From contig JBBHKE010003397.1 of assembly GCA_037447655.1 (NCBI GenBank), positions 250,001 through 314,000 of the forward strand: DNA of 64,000 nucleotides, in the 5' to 3' direction. Position 1 is the stretch's first letter. Every line of letters starts with the position of its first letter. Both the position numbers and the translations under genes were made by a program. Source of the DNA: Zygnema cylindricum (taxonomy: Eukaryota > Streptophyta > Zygnematophyceae > Zygnematales > Zygnemataceae). Below the pieces are notes generated by a model. The model searched no databases and was not told where the DNA came from. It saw nothing but the letters and a program-made list of their open reading frames with translations. Below, piece by piece: positions 36,612 to 48,514 of the stretch.

Positions 36612-37058
36612 CTGTTGTACGGCCCAAGGAGAGAGAGGCGCCCGGTCAGCCGGATACGCCACTGCTGTACTCCATGCATGGTAACGGTGGATGGGCTTGG
36701 ACATGTATTGGATGAGCATGCGGTCAAGTGCATGGGCGACAGGGATTGGCTCCGCGCTACAGAGCTCGGTTTAGGTCAAGGTGCGTCTTTCTGAGTCTCA
36801 AATGTGACGGCGCAATGAGGAGGCAGAACTGAGATGACCGCGAGTGTGAGGGTCAAGAAATGCTACAAAGGCCATGTGGATCCGTGCACAGAAGCCGCGC
36901 AGAATGTGAATGGGATACCGAAATGGAAGCATAGATGTGCACTGACCAAGAAGGCAAAAGCGTGGAAGAAATTTGAAATAGCCATCACCATTCTGTGCTT
37001 ACATCTACATTTAAAATTCCCACCATTTTCACAATACTCTAAAAGGAGCGTACTACAG

Positions 37059-37252
37059 TACAGTACAGTACTGTACCGTACTATGTTTCCCCATCAAAGT
37101 AGCAAAAAATAAAAGTCAGGGTTCCCTACCGTACCATTCGTACATCTCAGCAAGATTTCTTACCGTACCATTCGTACATCTCAGCACTGAACGAATCTCG
37201 AATCTCATCCCGTTCGTGAAATGACTGTAGTACGGTACAGTACTGTACTGTA
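37059..37252. mobile_element. Small foldback element between LRR genes B and C
   Basis: Perfect 25-bp inverted arms: 37059-37083 (TACAGTACAGTACTG...CGTACTA) and its reverse complement at 37228-37252. The loop contains a 26-bp direct repeat, TACCGTACCATTCGTACATC..., at about 37129 and 37162. No target duplication was identified. Confidence 0.75.
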
Positions 37253-37363
37253 ATGTACGTTTCGATAAAAGTACAGACTAGGTTTCTTCAAGGTTCAGTA
37301 CCTTACCTGTACAGAACCAGACGGCTTTGCTAAATTGCGTTTTCACGCGTGCGGAAATCTCAC

Positions 37364-37734
37364 CTGATATGCAGCTGCCATTGCCGTCAGGGGTCGCAAA
37401 CGCGTCGCAGACACAGACGCCGGACGTGTACGGCGGCGGCAGATTGCAAATGCCTTCGCCGTTGCAGGCGCCCTGCGGACGATCCGCTCCACAGAACTGC
37501 GCACATGTAGCTTCCGACCGTTGAGCAGGAGAGCCGCAGTTTGACGGGAAGTTAGCGCCAAAGATACAGTTATCGGAAAACCCTTCCTGGAAGGGACCAG
37601 TGGGGCATTGCGGACTGCCGTTCGATGTGATGCGGATCGGACCGCTCAGATAATTCCGGGTGAGGATGAGTTGCGGAGCCGCCGCCGGGAAATCCAGCAC
37701 GACTCTGCCAGTGAGGAAGTTGTACGCCAGGTTG
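37364..37734 (-). CDS. LRR gene B exon: LRR cap plus EGF-like module
   Basis: Opens NLAYNFLTGRVV in phase 2. It carries LILTRNYLSGPI, the Cys cap NCIFGANFPSNCGSP, then CAQFCG..GACNGEGICNLPP..SGVCVCDAFA, with cysteine spacing like an EGF module. Gene C lacks this EGF part and has a proline hinge and Cys-rich domain instead. Confidence 0.8.
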
Positions 37735-40700
37735 CTGCAGGGCAAACGAGAGGCGGTGAGAGGAGGCTGCAGGGCACGCAGGGAAACATAAGAGCATCCA
37801 GCTTGATAGCGATGGCGGAAGAGAGAGCAGAAGTGTACATGGAGGTGATCTTCGGTAGGTTTTCCAGTGTTTGCGGTATCGTCCCGACAAATAGATTGTT
37901 CGAAAGGTCACTGCTCACGATAAAAAGAAGAGGATGCGCAGTCAGATTGAGGTTAGGCGAGGCATCGACAAAAGTTGTGATCTCTCTGGCAGTCACACGC
38001 GACAGCCGCAAGGGATGGAAAGAGGAAGCGTCGTACATGGTGACTGCCTCGGGGAGACTCCCGAGGGCCGGCGGAAGGACCCCGTCGAGGCGGCCGTACT
38101 GCAGTGATCTGCGCAGGAGGGGAGGGAAGCAGAGGGAGCTTCAGAGAGCCGCTCATGCCGACTGCCGGTGGCGCCCAAGGAACTGCTACTCCGCAGCACA
38201 GCCGCCAGGCTGATGGGATTGCATCCAGATTTGCAAGCATGCAGATTTTTACAGATTTTTTCAATATTACAAATCAATAAATTTGCAGATTTGCATTGCC
38301 GATTTAAATGACGTCAGCTGAAAAAATGACGTGATGCACCATCATCCCTGTGTGGGTTTGAGGCGATTCGGAAGGCCCTGAGGGCGCCCGGTACTCACAG
38401 TGTTTGGAGCTGGACGAGATTTCCAATAGAGGCTGGGATGGATCCTGAGACCCTTGTGAAAGATAAGTCTCTGCAAACCCGATTCTGAATGAAACTTAGT
38501 CAGGGACATGAAACATTTTAAGCATGAGGCAATCTGTATTCAAATAGAACTGCCTTTCAGGTCATCTTAAGTGTAACAATGTTAAGTGTGGAACAAAACG
38601 TTATCAGGGGAAAATCCCAAAAGGTTTTTATGACCTTTCAATAAACTCCTACATTTTAATAAAATAAACAAGTTTAAAATATTAGATTCCACTAGCCAGC
38701 AGACTTTTTGAAGACAAAGAACTGAAATCCTCTACTATTTAGTCAAACTTCCTCGTTAACAATTGCATCTTTTACTTATTCATCCTCCGCCTCCCGTTTC
38801 CCTGAAAAATAGCGACGGTGGCCTACAGCTGAGAGAGACTGGCCAGGTTGCCGATGGAGTCGGGAATGGGTCCGGAAAGAAAGGGGTTGGCTTGAAGATT
38901 CCTGCGTCATAATAGGAAGAGAGAACTCTGAGTATAAATTGTAATCGTGAAGTGTGGTGGAGCTTCTTCAGAGAGTAAACTTGGTCCAAAATGTAAAAAA
39001 CACGTGGTGCTACGAATGAATACTTACAGAACCTGAAGTGCTGTACAATCGCCAATAGTTTCAGGAATCGATCCTCTTATGTCGTTGCTGTCAAGAAGTC
39101 TGTCTTAACAGAATACAGATAGGCTTCAAGCTCAGTCAATAATGTCAAATTTCTTGTCATTTTCATAGGATTGCGAGCAATATCATGCATTTGAGTTTTT
39201 CAAGAAGCACAAGTTGTGCTGGAAGGATCGTGTTTCCATGCAAAAAAAAAAATCACTGAAAACCATTTAACTAAGATATCGCATTTGCCCAAACAAATTG
39301 CCATGTTTACATACATAGAGCGAAGTTTCTTGAGGTTCCCGATGCTGGAAGGAAGTTCTCCTGAGAGACGATTTTCTGTCAGCTCTCTGTGCCCACAAAG
39401 CAATCGATTGACTACCACAGCTCAAGGTCGGCAGCCGGAAAACAATGCAAACAAGGATAGCAGAAACAAAGCGCAATTAATCTATATCTATTCCTTTTCC
39501 TCTTCGAATATCTCCTCTCATTTTGGCTCTCCCACAAATTGACTATCAAATTTGATTATGACCATTGGGATATGTCATTTATGATTATCCATCATTTATG
39601 GTTCGTAAATTGTTTAAACTTTGAAAATGGCATTTCAGTTTAATTTTGGCATTCAGAATTGAGAATCTATCTGATAAACACACCATATCAAAAATGAAAT
39701 AAGAAATGAGCCAATTGGATACAATTTTCAGACATTGACGTCAAATGTCCGGCAGCCATTGTCAAAAAGTAGTTTTGTGACATCTAGGATCAGGCATAGA
39801 ATATCGGCACATCAAATAATGACAACTGAATATAATTTTGTCATCACTAGCAAAATCGTAGTTTAAGAAATAAATGGCAGTCTAGGCATGATGCGTAACG
39901 CATTTTGCACAAGATGCACATAATACTCAGAAATCAGAAATAGGAACACATGTAGAAATTGGGCAAAGATCTTCGACATCCGAACAGGAAGACAACGTCA
40001 CCCCTGGACATTAGACGCCTTGCATTTTACTTTTGTTGCTGGAATGTAGAACATCAACAGTAGAATGACATGTCGCAGAATAAATGCAGCGTGTAAGATT
40101 AAACATTCAACTGGAGCGTCAATTGCAAAATGTAGACATTAGGATGTTGTAAATTTACAACAATTATTTTTGATACCTCGACGAATTTCACATGGAAAAT
40201 TCTAATATTGAGCATTCAATGGGAGAACAAAGGAAAGTAGGCATTCTTCTGCGTTACCTAAATCTGGCATCACATCTCATTGGAAGGTGTCCACAATGTC
40301 CAACATTGGAAGACTCCAGAGAGAGTACATTCATTCAATGGCATGTGCTAGCGGCTCATTTTCTAAACTACATGGGACTTCTAGTGCCAACGCCGTACAC
40401 GTTTAACAATCTAAGCAAACAATTAGCCTCGGGATAAAAGTGGACCAATGCTCACAATGTCTCAAGATTAGTAAGACTTCCAAAAGAAGATGGAATGGAT
40501 CCAGTCAAACTCATTCCGGCTAAAGACCTGCATTACAGCCTCCCAAAATTTACATTAAAAATTAAGAAGCGTAAAAATTTTAAAACAACAAAAGAACACG
40601 CACCTTTGCCGAAGTGGACGAAATTAATTTTGTTTAATAGCGGCTTACAGAGTCACAAGCTCCGAGAGGAGTCCCAGCGACGACGGCAACTGGCCACCAA

Positions 40701-41394
40701 TAAAGAGTCCTTGCACTCGTCTGCCATGGCGACACGCCTCAAACCCTCAGCCCATTGCTCGACATAAGAAGAATAAGCAGAAAAAGCAACAAAAAATAGT
40801 GTACCCAAAACAAAAAATACCGAACCAAATCTCAACATGGTTGAACTATTACTAAAAGCAACCCTTCAAATCCCTCGGGCTTGGCTGAACACATAGAAGC
40901 TTGCTCTCTCTCTAAAGCCACCAACATGACTCCGGTTTTACATAAACAATTATTCTCCGGTACTAGCGGTGGGCAGTGCACAGTACGGCTGCCTCCCAGC
41001 CCGGAGGCTGGCAGCCTCCTATCGCCTCACATGGTGCGCACGCGGCCGCTCGCCAGACACGTCACGCCGCGGAACTGACTGCAGGCGGTGCTGCTCTCCA
41101 CCCAGCCGGAAAAGTACGAATCGGAGTACGACAGCCCCGAGACAAATTCCAGGAGGACATCCTCTGCACACGTGGAAAACTGGAATTAGTCGCCCACTTC
41201 GGAAGCGAAAGTTTCGTTCGGAAGCGAGCGGTGGCGAGGGATGCAGGTGGTTCTCCGGTTCTCTTACTGTCAGAAGCGTCGATGGTCTGGGCAGAGCAAA
41301 AGGGCGCGAGGAATAGAGGAGAAGTGAGGATGAGTGCTACGGGGAGCCATAGATTCTGGAGGGACGACTGCCCTCTGTATAGGGAGGCAACCAT
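37364..41394 (-). CDS. LRR gene B: secreted LRR protein with EGF-like C-terminal segment
   Basis: Minus-strand exons: signal peptide 41394-41268 (MVASLYRG...LPVALILTSPLFLAPFCSAQ), LRRNT 41163-41031 (DVLLEFVSGLS..GW..CSQFRGVTC), eight one-repeat exons 40720-40649, 40527-40456, 39386-39315, 39099-39028, 38901-38827 (75 bp), 38470-38399, 38108-38037 and 37910-37839, then cap exon 37734-37364. Every junction agrees in phase (1 after the signal exon, 2 between repeats). The cap exon contains NCIFGANFPSNCG and then an EGF-like stretch, C..CNGEGICNLPPPY..GVCVCD. It ends phase 1 at a CAG/GTGAGA donor. No own last exon was found; if unspliced, the frame stops at 37278. No kinase or membrane span is seen, so the product is probably extracellular. 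Confidence 0.82.
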
Positions 41395-41609
41395 TATTTT
41401 GCCAGGTTGGGCTTGCGGAGGGAGAGAGTGTATGATTTTCCCTTTGGGACGGTGCTGGTGAGGAGTTGCAAGCTATGGTTTCGACTTCCTAGTTTGGCCA
41501 CTCTGTCGGTTTTAAATCCGAGAGCGCGGTCTCTCGCGCGTGCGTGTGTCCCAACAGTCTTCCTGGAGGCACGCGCGCCCGCCACAGCCGCGTGAGCAAC
41601 AAAGGACAC
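41394..41609 (-). other. Upstream frame overlapping the LRR gene B start as TAATG
   Basis: A 71-codon minus-strand frame, rich in Arg/Ala/Lys, ends in TAA, whose last A is the first base of the gene B ATG. If transcribed in the leader it would be an upstream ORF. It has no motif and may be chance. Confidence 0.3.
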
Positions 41610-42681
41610 CTGCCGTACGACCGTGGTCGGTGCACAGGCAAATCACCCTATACGGCAACGAGATGTACGAAAATCATTGTTTTGGCGTTTTTTATGGGCG
41701 GTAACTGGCGCAGGTGACATGTACGGAATAGCCATCCGCCGAGGCTTGCGAGGGCTCCTCGACGACAAAGAAACGCGGGCCGCGTGAGGCTGGCGCGGCG
41801 TCTCGTCAGGTGGCAGGAACAGGGACCAGCTGTGTCCGTAAACCAGTCGACAATCCACCGACAGAAATGACGCGGCAGCTGTTATTTGTCAGTTTCTTCA
41901 GTTTGTTGTAACCGGGGAGACACCCGCGGCGACACACTTTTGTCCTCCAATTTTCAAAACGCTTCCGAGTCTTCCACCAGGTCGGCCCACTTCATTGGGC
42001 GCCTTTGTACTTTAGCGTAAAGTCGATCACATGTTTCCGCCTAAAATCTAGAGGGGGTTAGGGGATAATTTCATGTAAGCGATAATTTGAAGAATTATTT
42101 TGGACTTTATTGAAGATAAGGCACTTTCTCATGTAACCGAAACTTAAATTTGGCAACTTTGTTTCTAGTGAAGATTCTCCGTACATTTTTCAGAGCATTC
42201 CTATGTAACCGCAAATTTGTTACTTCAAAAAGTGACAAGCGTAGACATGTACGAAGCATGTGACAGATAAACGGTACACAAAATGTTGAGAAACTTTCAC
42301 TCGGCTTCAATTTGAAACGTCCACCCGCACGCTGTACAGTTTCTGCCACTTCGCAGCATTAAACGCTTTTTCCCTTTGTTTTTGCTTTGCCCTTTTTCTA
42401 AAAGGGGAAAGCATTGTAGTCGCCTTCGTCTCTGGTGTCAACGAGAATTGATGTTGATTTTTTTTTTTGAGATCTTGAGCCGTTGAATGTTTTGAGTTTT
42501 GTTTGTCGTCTTTGGTGACAGCGATTGTTGACCGTCGTATTTTTTTGGTGTAAGATCGTGAGCCGTTGAATGATTGTAGAATTTTGTTGTAATGAAAGTA
42601 GACACGTGGAACAATGTTATTTGTTGTATCTCGCGAGGTTGTATTCTGCCGACGTAATAGTACCGCTGAAATAATGACGTA
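41610..42681. other. Upstream region of LRR gene B; no gene recognised
   Basis: Frames such as 42684-42307 (minus) show no recognisable motif. Composition moves from GC-richer near 41600-41850 to AT-rich beyond 42050. Confidence 0.4.
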
Positions 42682-43299
42682 CACCGCGAATCGTAATTAG
42701 AGTAATGAAAAAATTAGAGTAAAAAAACAAAAAAAACAATTAGAGTAATTGACGCTAATTTATGTGATAGAGCTTTTCTAACTATGAAGTTTACTCTAAT
42801 TTATTTAGCTATTCTATATTGGGTTATGTCGGCGATAATTATGTGCGCGATAATTATGAACACTAAATTACGTAGACGTACAAAATGTGTCAGTCCGGTA
42901 TAGTATTGACGTCATTATGAAGCTAATAGTATTTGTCGCATTGTATGTCAGTTAATGTTCACACTGACGACGATGCTGTCGACGGACGAGAGTTATGCGA
43001 ACGGCTTTTTTTCGATGTGATTGATTATTTTTGTTTAGTACGATTTCACGTGCGAGCGCGATTCTATTAAATCATTATTTGTACCTTTTTACTTATAAAA
43101 GTACAATTTTGCACGGTCAGACGTCGTCCGTACTCAACACTATTTAAATATAACCTATATTAGATTTTTTTACGCTAATTAAACCTCACCTAAATTAGAA
43201 TAATGAAAAAAATAGAATCGATTACTCTATTTGATGTGAGAGACTCGAAATTTCGAGCGACCGAATTAGAGTAATTTACTCTAATTACGATTCGCGGTG
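42682..43299. mobile_element. TA-flanked inverted-repeat element (Tc1/mariner-like MITE), copy 1
   Basis: 618 bp, bounded by CACCGCGAATCG... and its reverse complement. Perfect inverted repeats cover at least 24 bp, extending through AATTAGAGTAA. TA on each side (42680-42681, 43300-43301) fits a TA target duplication. There is no transposase. The inside is rich in AATTAGAGTAA-type words. Confidence 0.82.
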
Positions 43300-44167
43300 T
43301 ACACAATTTGTTTTGTTTTGTCGGGTTTTGTTCAGTACGGATTTTTTCATTATCAAGGGTCCGAAGATTACGATTTCATTTCACGTAAACGTGAGAAATC
43401 TCTGAGGGCGCCACATCAACTCGAAGTCGCCGCCTATTGGCTAGACGTCTATATATGTCACGTAAGGTTATGCGACTTCCAAAGCATTTTCACAATTTGG
43501 TGCGTCATCAGAGATTGTACACTGTTGACAGCCGTCACGGGCATTGTTGACGTATACAATCGTCTTACCTTGAGTAACAACTTCACACGGGGACACCTGA
43601 AATCCGATTCCGCCGGATCTGCGCTAAAGAGCAAAGTAGGTTCGCTAAGTTAGAAGTACATGGAGACATACCTTAGCTGAGATTGGGTACTAACCAGTAC
43701 GGATAGACTCTAGAATATTGTACTTTGTTATACTTCTATTTAGAGTGGAAATAGTACGTAAAGCTCGAATGACGGATGTGGATGCGAATCCGTTTTGAAC
43801 TTTTGATGGCTGACTATGACTCTGTTACTGTTGGGCCTTGGATTCCGAAAAATCCGCCGACATAGATGTTTTACCGGCGGTAAACGCTGTCATTTGACAG
43901 ACTGTATAATCGCGTCCATTCCGTCGGCCGAATGCGGAACCACGAATTGGAACGTACGATCAAAAATGTCATCGGACATTATGTCTGCCATATTAGCTGC
44001 CGCGTGTCTGACAAAAAGAAGATTGAATGATTTTTAACTGTACCAGATTGTAAAAGGACGGGCTAGTCGAGGACTAGATACAAGGGTTTGAGTCGCCTTT
44101 AAAAGTGTCCGTGCACAAAAGTGATGTGTCAGCAATTCGTACGGTCAAACATGTTGGACCAGTGATG
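43300..44167. other. Unannotated stretch between elements
   Basis: One open frame, 43297-43653 (plus), of about 118 residues lacks any motif I recognise and begins inside the transposon terminus. No gene is supported. Confidence 0.4.
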
Positions 44168-44175
44168 GTTACTAC

Positions 44176-44517
44176 TAGTGTTGGGTATCGGGTAGTTTCA
44201 TATCGCGATAATTTCGATATTCGATATATCGAATATCGATCGAGCAGATTCCTCGATATATCGTACCGAGACAAACATAAATTATCGCGATATATATCGC
44301 AAAAATTGCTTTTCCGTACAGTGAGAGTACGGAAAACTGTACGAAAACTGTACGAAAAAAACGTACAGAAAATCCCCGATATATCGTCGATACGATATAT
44401 CGGCAATGCGTCGCGATATTTCGATAATCGATATATCGAAGCGATACATCGATTATCGGGTACCTAAAATTCGGTACATATCGAATATCGGCAAGTGGTC
44501 CTCGATACCCAACACTA
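44176..44517 (+). mobile_element. hAT-type MITE, copy 2 (342 bp, 8-bp TSD)
   Basis: Same termini and orientation as copy 1. The exact duplication GTTACTAC is at 44168-44175 and 44518-44525. The central poly-C/poly-G hairpin of copy 1 is absent. Confidence 0.94.
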
Positions 44518-44553
44518 GTTACTACAGTACAGTACACCGTGAATCGTTATAAG

Positions 44554-44686
44554 TAGTGTTGGGTATCGGGTAAATTCATATCGCGATAATCTCGATATTC
44601 GATATATCGAATATCGATCGAGGAGGATCCTCGATATATCATACCGAGACCAACATAAATTATCGCAATATATATCGCGATATATA
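44554..44686 (+). mobile_element. hAT-type MITE, copy 3 (left part only)
   Basis: Starts TAGTGTTGGGTATCGGG and follows copies 1 and 2 to the TATATCGCGATATA word. It then breaks into AT-rich sequence, and no right terminus is present. It sits 19 bp inside the left terminus of the 2.9-kb segment. Confidence 0.85.
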
Positions 44687-44689
44687 GTA

Positions 44690-44990
44690 TTTTTTAAATT
44701 TAATATATATTTTTTTATATATAATTTTTTTTTTTTAGCGAAAAATTCAAATTGTCTAATACGCCACATACGCCGTGATTTTCGTTCCGTGACTTCAAGG
44801 TAGACGACGCAAAATGTAACAGACAAAAAAGTACTAATTTTGAAATTCTAATGATTAATTATATATTATAATTCTGCATATAATATATAAATTTGTATAT
44901 AATATAATATTATAATTCTGTATACAATATATATATTATAACCCTGTATATAATAGATATATTATAATTTTGTACATAATTTATATCCTT
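44690..44990. repeat. AT-rich degenerate repeat (TATAATTCTGTATATAATATA units)
   Basis: Units of roughly 40 bp with TATTATAATTnTGTATA and ATATATA recur at least four times between 44850 and 44980. They are preceded by poly-T-interrupted TATA sequence where MITE copy 3 ends. Confidence 0.7.
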
Positions 44991-45012
44991 TCACAACTCC
45001 TTCAAAACTTCT

Positions 45013-45217
45013 TCATAAACCCCAAGATTTGTCTCCCACCTTTGCGGCTCTCTTGGTCTCCAACTTCCTCACAGCCTTAGCCGCTGCCTTCGCTATCTCC
45101 TCAACCCTCTCCCTCCTCAGAAGATCTAAAGCGTCCATCTCCCAAACCGAGGGACCTGTCGCCGAATCCTTGCATCGAACTCCCAAATCGACCAAAGTAT
45201 AGTCTCTCATTTTATCA
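45013..45217 (-). pseudogene. Captured C-terminal exon of a cytosolic-type cysteinyl-tRNA synthetase
   Basis: Minus-strand exon after a GCGATAG acceptor: (D)KMRDYTLVDLGVRCKD...SVWEMDALDLLRRERVEEIAKAAAKAVRKLE. This fits the C-terminal tail of eukaryotic CysRS, where an RD..LPELGVRxED..(V)xKL motif is followed by LLxERE and an Ala/Lys/Glu helix. The HIGH and KMSKS catalytic regions are not present nearby, so only one exon remains. A retained acceptor suggests capture from genomic DNA rather than from mRNA. The frame stops soon after, where a donor-like AAG/GTGGGA occurs. Confidence 0.55.
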
Positions 45218-48094
45218 CTATCGCAAGGAATTCCTCCCTACAATTCAATTAACAATCTACATTTAGTCCATATTCAAGATTGTCTCTCTCTCTCCCTTTC
45301 TCTCTCTCTCTATCTGTCTTTATAGAAAAGAGCTCTCCCAACCTTCAGAAAACATTAAAAAGTAAACAGTGCATCTTCATTTCCCCTCAAGTTCTTCCTC
45401 GAAAATCACAAAAAAAGACGCATGGTCGTAAATAAAGAAATTGTGCGTATTGAAAGCTACAAAAAAAAGGAAAAAAAATATTGATCTACAGGAGAACAAA
45501 AGACTACGGTACTAAACTTTATACACTGAATGCAGAAGGGGAAAGTGTACTGTCAAATAATAGTGACTCGGATTGCCATAGGGTACTAGTGACAAGTGTC
45601 ACTGGAGATGCTTCAGTTGGCAATTTAAGGAATGTACGACAGGCGACACGTGGCGTTTCGTGATTGCGTAAACTTAAGGAAAAGTGTGACGACCAGTTTC
45701 GGTTACGAAATCGCCAAGTCCGAAAAGGACGCTACAGTTGTAAGTTCAGCAAGCAGCAGCTCATCGGACGGCTATAGTTGGTTCATCTCGGGTCGGTTTG
45801 TACGGAATAGACAACATGTTTTGTAGCATCATAAATACAGTACAATAGTGTACTTTAATGTACTGTACTGTAGAGAAGTTTGGATGATCCGTTGAGCTTG
45901 AAGCGATCGGTTTGGGACCAAAATAGAGTGCGGTTGAAGATTGATAAAGATTACGAAAATTAGAAAGCGACACGCGGTCATGTACAGAAGTCATGTACAA
46001 GGGTTTTCAGTGCTAACTTTTTAGGGGGTATCTTGTAGGCAGTATGAAAGATGTCATGTACGGTTTACGTGTTGCGATTAAGTGGTGGAGTGCATTTGGC
46101 GCTTGTACTTGGTGGGCATCAACCTACGAATCGACAATTGTAGTAACAAATCCCACGGCCGACCTCGCTGTTCGAGTAACTTCTATAATCTATCGTTAAT
46201 GATACATTTTGACGTACTGCCAACAGAATGTATCGTATGGAAACCGCAGAAAGCTCCGTCGACACGAGATTGCGAACCGACAAAACCTACAAACCGTGCA
46301 GAACCATAATTTCAATGATGGAGTCACGTAAGATGTTCGTACATAATAGGTACGGTACTGTACAGTACTATCGCATTATACATGGCACTGTACAAAAACG
46401 AAAGGCCCTTAACAACCAAAGGGCAAAGCACCGGGTCGCCCGCGACTATTATTTACTGTTAGGGTTGCCACACTTAAACCTAGGGTACAGTTCACACCGC
46501 AACTATCTAGGAGAGTAGGAGGTAAAACGAACAGCAACAGTACCTCCATTATTACTGCACCTCCGGTATTTTACTGGAGTGCAGTAATATACTTGTAGGT
46601 AGTCACGGAAATATGCTTCCAGTATTACTGCAGTTTCGATTTAAGTGCGACAACCCTATGAAAATTAAGAGTAAATTACTTGGGCTGGCAGCCAGTAACA
46701 GCCGTTATTCACCTCCTGCTGGAGAGCATCTTGAACGTCCGATGCAATTTTTTGCCTTGATGATATCTTTCGTAATTTCCTGACCGCGAAGCTGCTTTTC
46801 CCAGGATTTATTAGCCAATGAGGAGCGATGAAAAAAAAAATCTTTCACCAGTTTTTCCATTTTTTTCCCTCTGTAGCCCTTTCGCTTTTGAACTTACTGT
46901 CCGTTCCTTATCTTGTCAAGGAAAAAATGTTGTCCGATGCGGGTTTTGTTTTCACCACGTGTGAGAGATTAGCACATGTGGCTCACTGTGAGTCGCTGTC
47001 GACGCGTTGCCACTCGTCAAAATTGCTACAGTACGACAGAGCTCCGACACTACATAGACAATCGCGTCAGCGAACAATTTACGTCATCACATGTCACCAT
47101 TTAGGAGTACGATTAAATAAAGTCGTCGCCAACGCACGCATGAAACGCCAAAAAAAAAACGAATATGCGCACGGAACAAATTTCAAAAGTTTTTAGAATG
47201 CGTTGACCGACTTTGACTTCATAACACCGTGCATCGCCATTAGTGTTAGTAATTTTTACGCAACTTAAAACATGTCCGATTTTTACACACATGTCCGATT
47301 TTTAAGTTGAGACCGCTTATCGGAAGCTAAGATCTTTCATTTCGATCGCAACCGTCAGATCCACAATCCGACATGTGTGTACGGAGAAAATATGTTTTAA
47401 GTGGCAAAAAAAACATCAACCCTAATAGCGATTCACGGTGTACAGTGGCGGTGTTTAAAGGGTACATTTTTGTACATTCCCTATATTTAGTACAACTGCC
47501 TTACATTTTACCATAGTTGTTCAAATCGCGCTATTTTTTCCTTTTTTACGATTAAAACGTATAATTCGTGACTTTTGAATAAATCGTAAAAAAACGTGAT
47601 GTACTTTCTGTCCGGTAAACTGAACGGAGAATTTACGGGAACTGTACGGTATTTACAGTAACTGCACGGTTTTGTACCAAAAAAGTACGGAATTTGTCTA
47701 AAAGATACGTTGCACTTCGTAGTACTTTCTGTCCGGTAAACTGAACAGAAATTTAACGGTCAACGTACCGAATTGGTATTTAACGGTAAACGTACGGAAT
47801 TGTACCAAAATTGTACGAACTATAACGAAAAGCGACGGGAACTGTACAAAAAATGTACAAACTGCGGGATATGTACAATTTATTTTTGTTTTCATGTACG
47901 GAATAGTACGGACGAAAATTCATTAACGATTTTTACGATTTTTTCAAAATGTTCAATGCGTTTGTTACATATAATTCGTTGCGATTAAATCGTTCGCACT
48001 AAACGTCGTGAACAACTATGCATTTTACATACATCTACGTATAGTTTCCATATTTTTCCGTAGTTTTTAGGGCTATTTATTTTAGGGTTTTTTG

Positions 48095-48431
48095 TAGTGT
48101 TGGGTATCGAGGACCTTTTGCCGATATTCAATATATATCCAATTTCAGGTACCCGTAATCGATAAATCGCTTCGTTATATCGAAAACCAAATCATCGCGA
48201 TATATCGTCAATATATCGCCAATATATCGAGACTTTACAAAAAATCCCCGATTTTTTTCAAACCCCCCCCATGTACGATTTCCGTACTATGACTGTACGG
48301 ACGCCCAGTTTTTGCGATATATATCAAGATAATTTATGTTGGTCCCGGTACGATATATCGAGGAATCTACTCGATAGATATTCGATATATCGAATTTATC
48401 GGGATATGAATTTACCAGATACCCGACACTA
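48095..48431 (-). mobile_element. hAT-type MITE, copy 4 (337 bp, 8-bp TSD)
   Basis: Opposite orientation to copies 1 and 2: starts TAGTGTTGGGTATCGAGGACC. The exact duplication GTTTTTTG is at 48087-48094 and 48432-48439. The right terminus has one change (CCCGACACTA). Confidence 0.93.
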
Positions 48432-48514
48432 GTTTTTTGGCTACATTTCCGTACATTCCCATATACTTCAGTACAGCTTCCTTACATAGTTTGTACATTT
48501 ACCTACAATAGCCG

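Larger units (their letters stand above)
44535..47440. mobile_element. 2.9-kb segment bounded by CACCGTGAATCG inverted repeats (TA-flanked)
   Basis: The left end CACCGTGAATCGTTAT and right end (reverse complement) CACCGTGAATCGCTAT form a 16-bp repeat with one mismatch. TA flanks both (44533-44534, 47441-47442). The terminus matches the 42682 and 55821 families with one or two changes. It contains MITE copy 3 close to its left end, an AT-rich block and a cysteinyl-tRNA-synthetase-like exon. No transposase was found, so it may be a non-autonomous carrier. The two ends could also belong to separate elements. Confidence 0.5.

Noticed and set aside
40653-40838. Minus-strand frame with a convincing signal peptide (MLRFGSVFFVLG...)
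   Set aside because: It is out of frame with the LRR exon it overlaps. The real exon starts at an acceptor at 40720 (72 bp, correct phase), and a proper signal-peptide exon lies at 41394-41268.
42307-42684. Minus-strand frame of 125 residues
   Set aside because: Low-complexity, no motif, and its start lies in the terminus of an inverted-repeat element.
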